Positions 5,309 to 5,611 of a stretch of DNA of 5,611 bases are shown here, in pieces. The stretch's first letter is position 1; each line of letters begins with the position of its first letter. The DNA lies in contig NZ_PIZH01000129.1 of NCBI RefSeq assembly GCF_002835825.1, positions 1 to 5,611 of the forward strand. The letters run 5' to 3'. Made by a program: the position numbers and the translations under genes. Source of the stretch: Methanoregula sp. (GTDB taxonomy: Archaea > Halobacteriota > Methanomicrobia > Methanomicrobiales > Methanospirillaceae). The notes beneath the pieces were generated by a model. That model searched no databases. It was given only the letters and a program-made list of their open reading frames with translations, and was not told the DNA's origin.

Positions 5309-5611
5309 ACTGCACCCCCCTGCATCCTAGCCACCTCTGCCACATCCTTGTCGCCCCTCCCGGAGAGGTTGATGACCACAATGTCATCGCGCTCGAACCG
5401 GTCGCGGTTCGTCATCACGTAGGCAACGGCATGGGCTGATTCAAGCGCCGGGATGATCCCTTCGGAACGGGAGAGGAACCGGAACGCATCGAGTACATCC
5501 GCGTCATTGGCTGCGGCGTAGGTTACCCGGTGGCTGTCCCTTAGCATGGCATGCTCAGGGCCGACGCCCGGGTAGTCAAGCCCGGCAGAGATGCTGTGGG
5601 TGGGCAGCACC
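5305..5611 (-). CDS. trpB: Tryptophan synthase beta subunit, C-terminal part (cut by the window edge)
   Basis: TrpB is the pyridoxal-phosphate subunit that condenses indole with L-serine to make tryptophan. Only the last 101 or so codons are present; the gene continues beyond 5611, so no start is inside the window (the codon at 5608-5610 is an internal GTG, read as Val). The visible part includes [17 protein letters not shown], then [12 protein letters not shown] and the [10 protein letters not shown] motif whose serine contacts the cofactor ring nitrogen. These features match classic TrpB (TrpB1) rather than the divergent TrpB2 form. The C-terminus is short ([11 protein letters not shown]). 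The final codons carry the ribosome binding site for trpA, and the two genes overlap by 4 bases. Confidence 0.97.
   Translation of the reverse strand, partial: VLPTHSISAGLDYPGVGPEHAMLRDSHRVTYAAANDADVLDAFRFLSRSEGIIPALESAHAVAYVMTNRDRFERDDIVVINLSGRGDKDVAEVARMQGGAV
5313..5320 (-). promoter_or_regulatory. Ribosome binding site of trpA inside the end of trpB
   Basis: The - strand reads GGGGGGTG, a near match to the archaeal Shine-Dalgarno GGAGGTG, four bases before the trpA ATG. It is embedded in the Gly-Gly-Ala codons at the trpB C-terminus and supports coupled translation of the two subunits. Confidence 0.6.

Noticed and set aside
5608..5610. A start codon for trpB at the window edge
   Set aside because: It is an internal GTG (Val) within the conserved C-terminal third of TrpB; the gene continues outside the window.

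Overview
The window looks like ordinary chromosomal DNA of a methanogenic archaeon, most likely of the order Methanomicrobiales (Methanoregula-like). This placement is an inference from protein style, fairly high GC, archaeal-type promoter elements and the gene set; no rRNA or methanogenesis marker lies in the window to confirm it. It is gene-dense, with no intergenic stretch above about 120 bases, and holds seven complete genes plus the end of an eighth. I saw no tRNA or rRNA, CRISPR array, insertion sequence or phage gene.

Left part (1-1581, + strand): a GC-rich upstream stretch, then a PHP-domain metallophosphoesterase whose last bases overlap truA, the tRNA pseudouridine synthase. The two are probably co-transcribed. 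truA ends only 4 bases from the end of a convergent malic enzyme gene.

Middle (1586-3306, - strand): an arsenate reductase gene (arsC, thioredoxin-coupled type) and, 89 bases downstream, a short malic enzyme gene with several altered residues around the active site. A divergent intergenic region of about 115 bases, with a tandem 10-bp repeat, separates arsC from a cysteine-rich YkgJ-family protein (+ strand, 3422-3961).

Right part (3980-5611, - strand): a secreted DUF333 lipoprotein with Thr/Ala-rich stretches on both sides of its domain and its own clear TATA-box promoter, preceded by the end of a tryptophan operon. trpB (cut by the window edge) overlaps trpA by 4 bases, and the two encode tryptophan synthase. 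A T-tract after trpA probably ends that operon and lies within the lipoprotein promoter.

Nothing here amounts to a convincing undescribed system. The points most worth a second look are the altered malic enzyme active-site motifs, the helix-phased tandem repeat between arsC and the YkgJ gene, and the architecture of the DUF333 lipoprotein.
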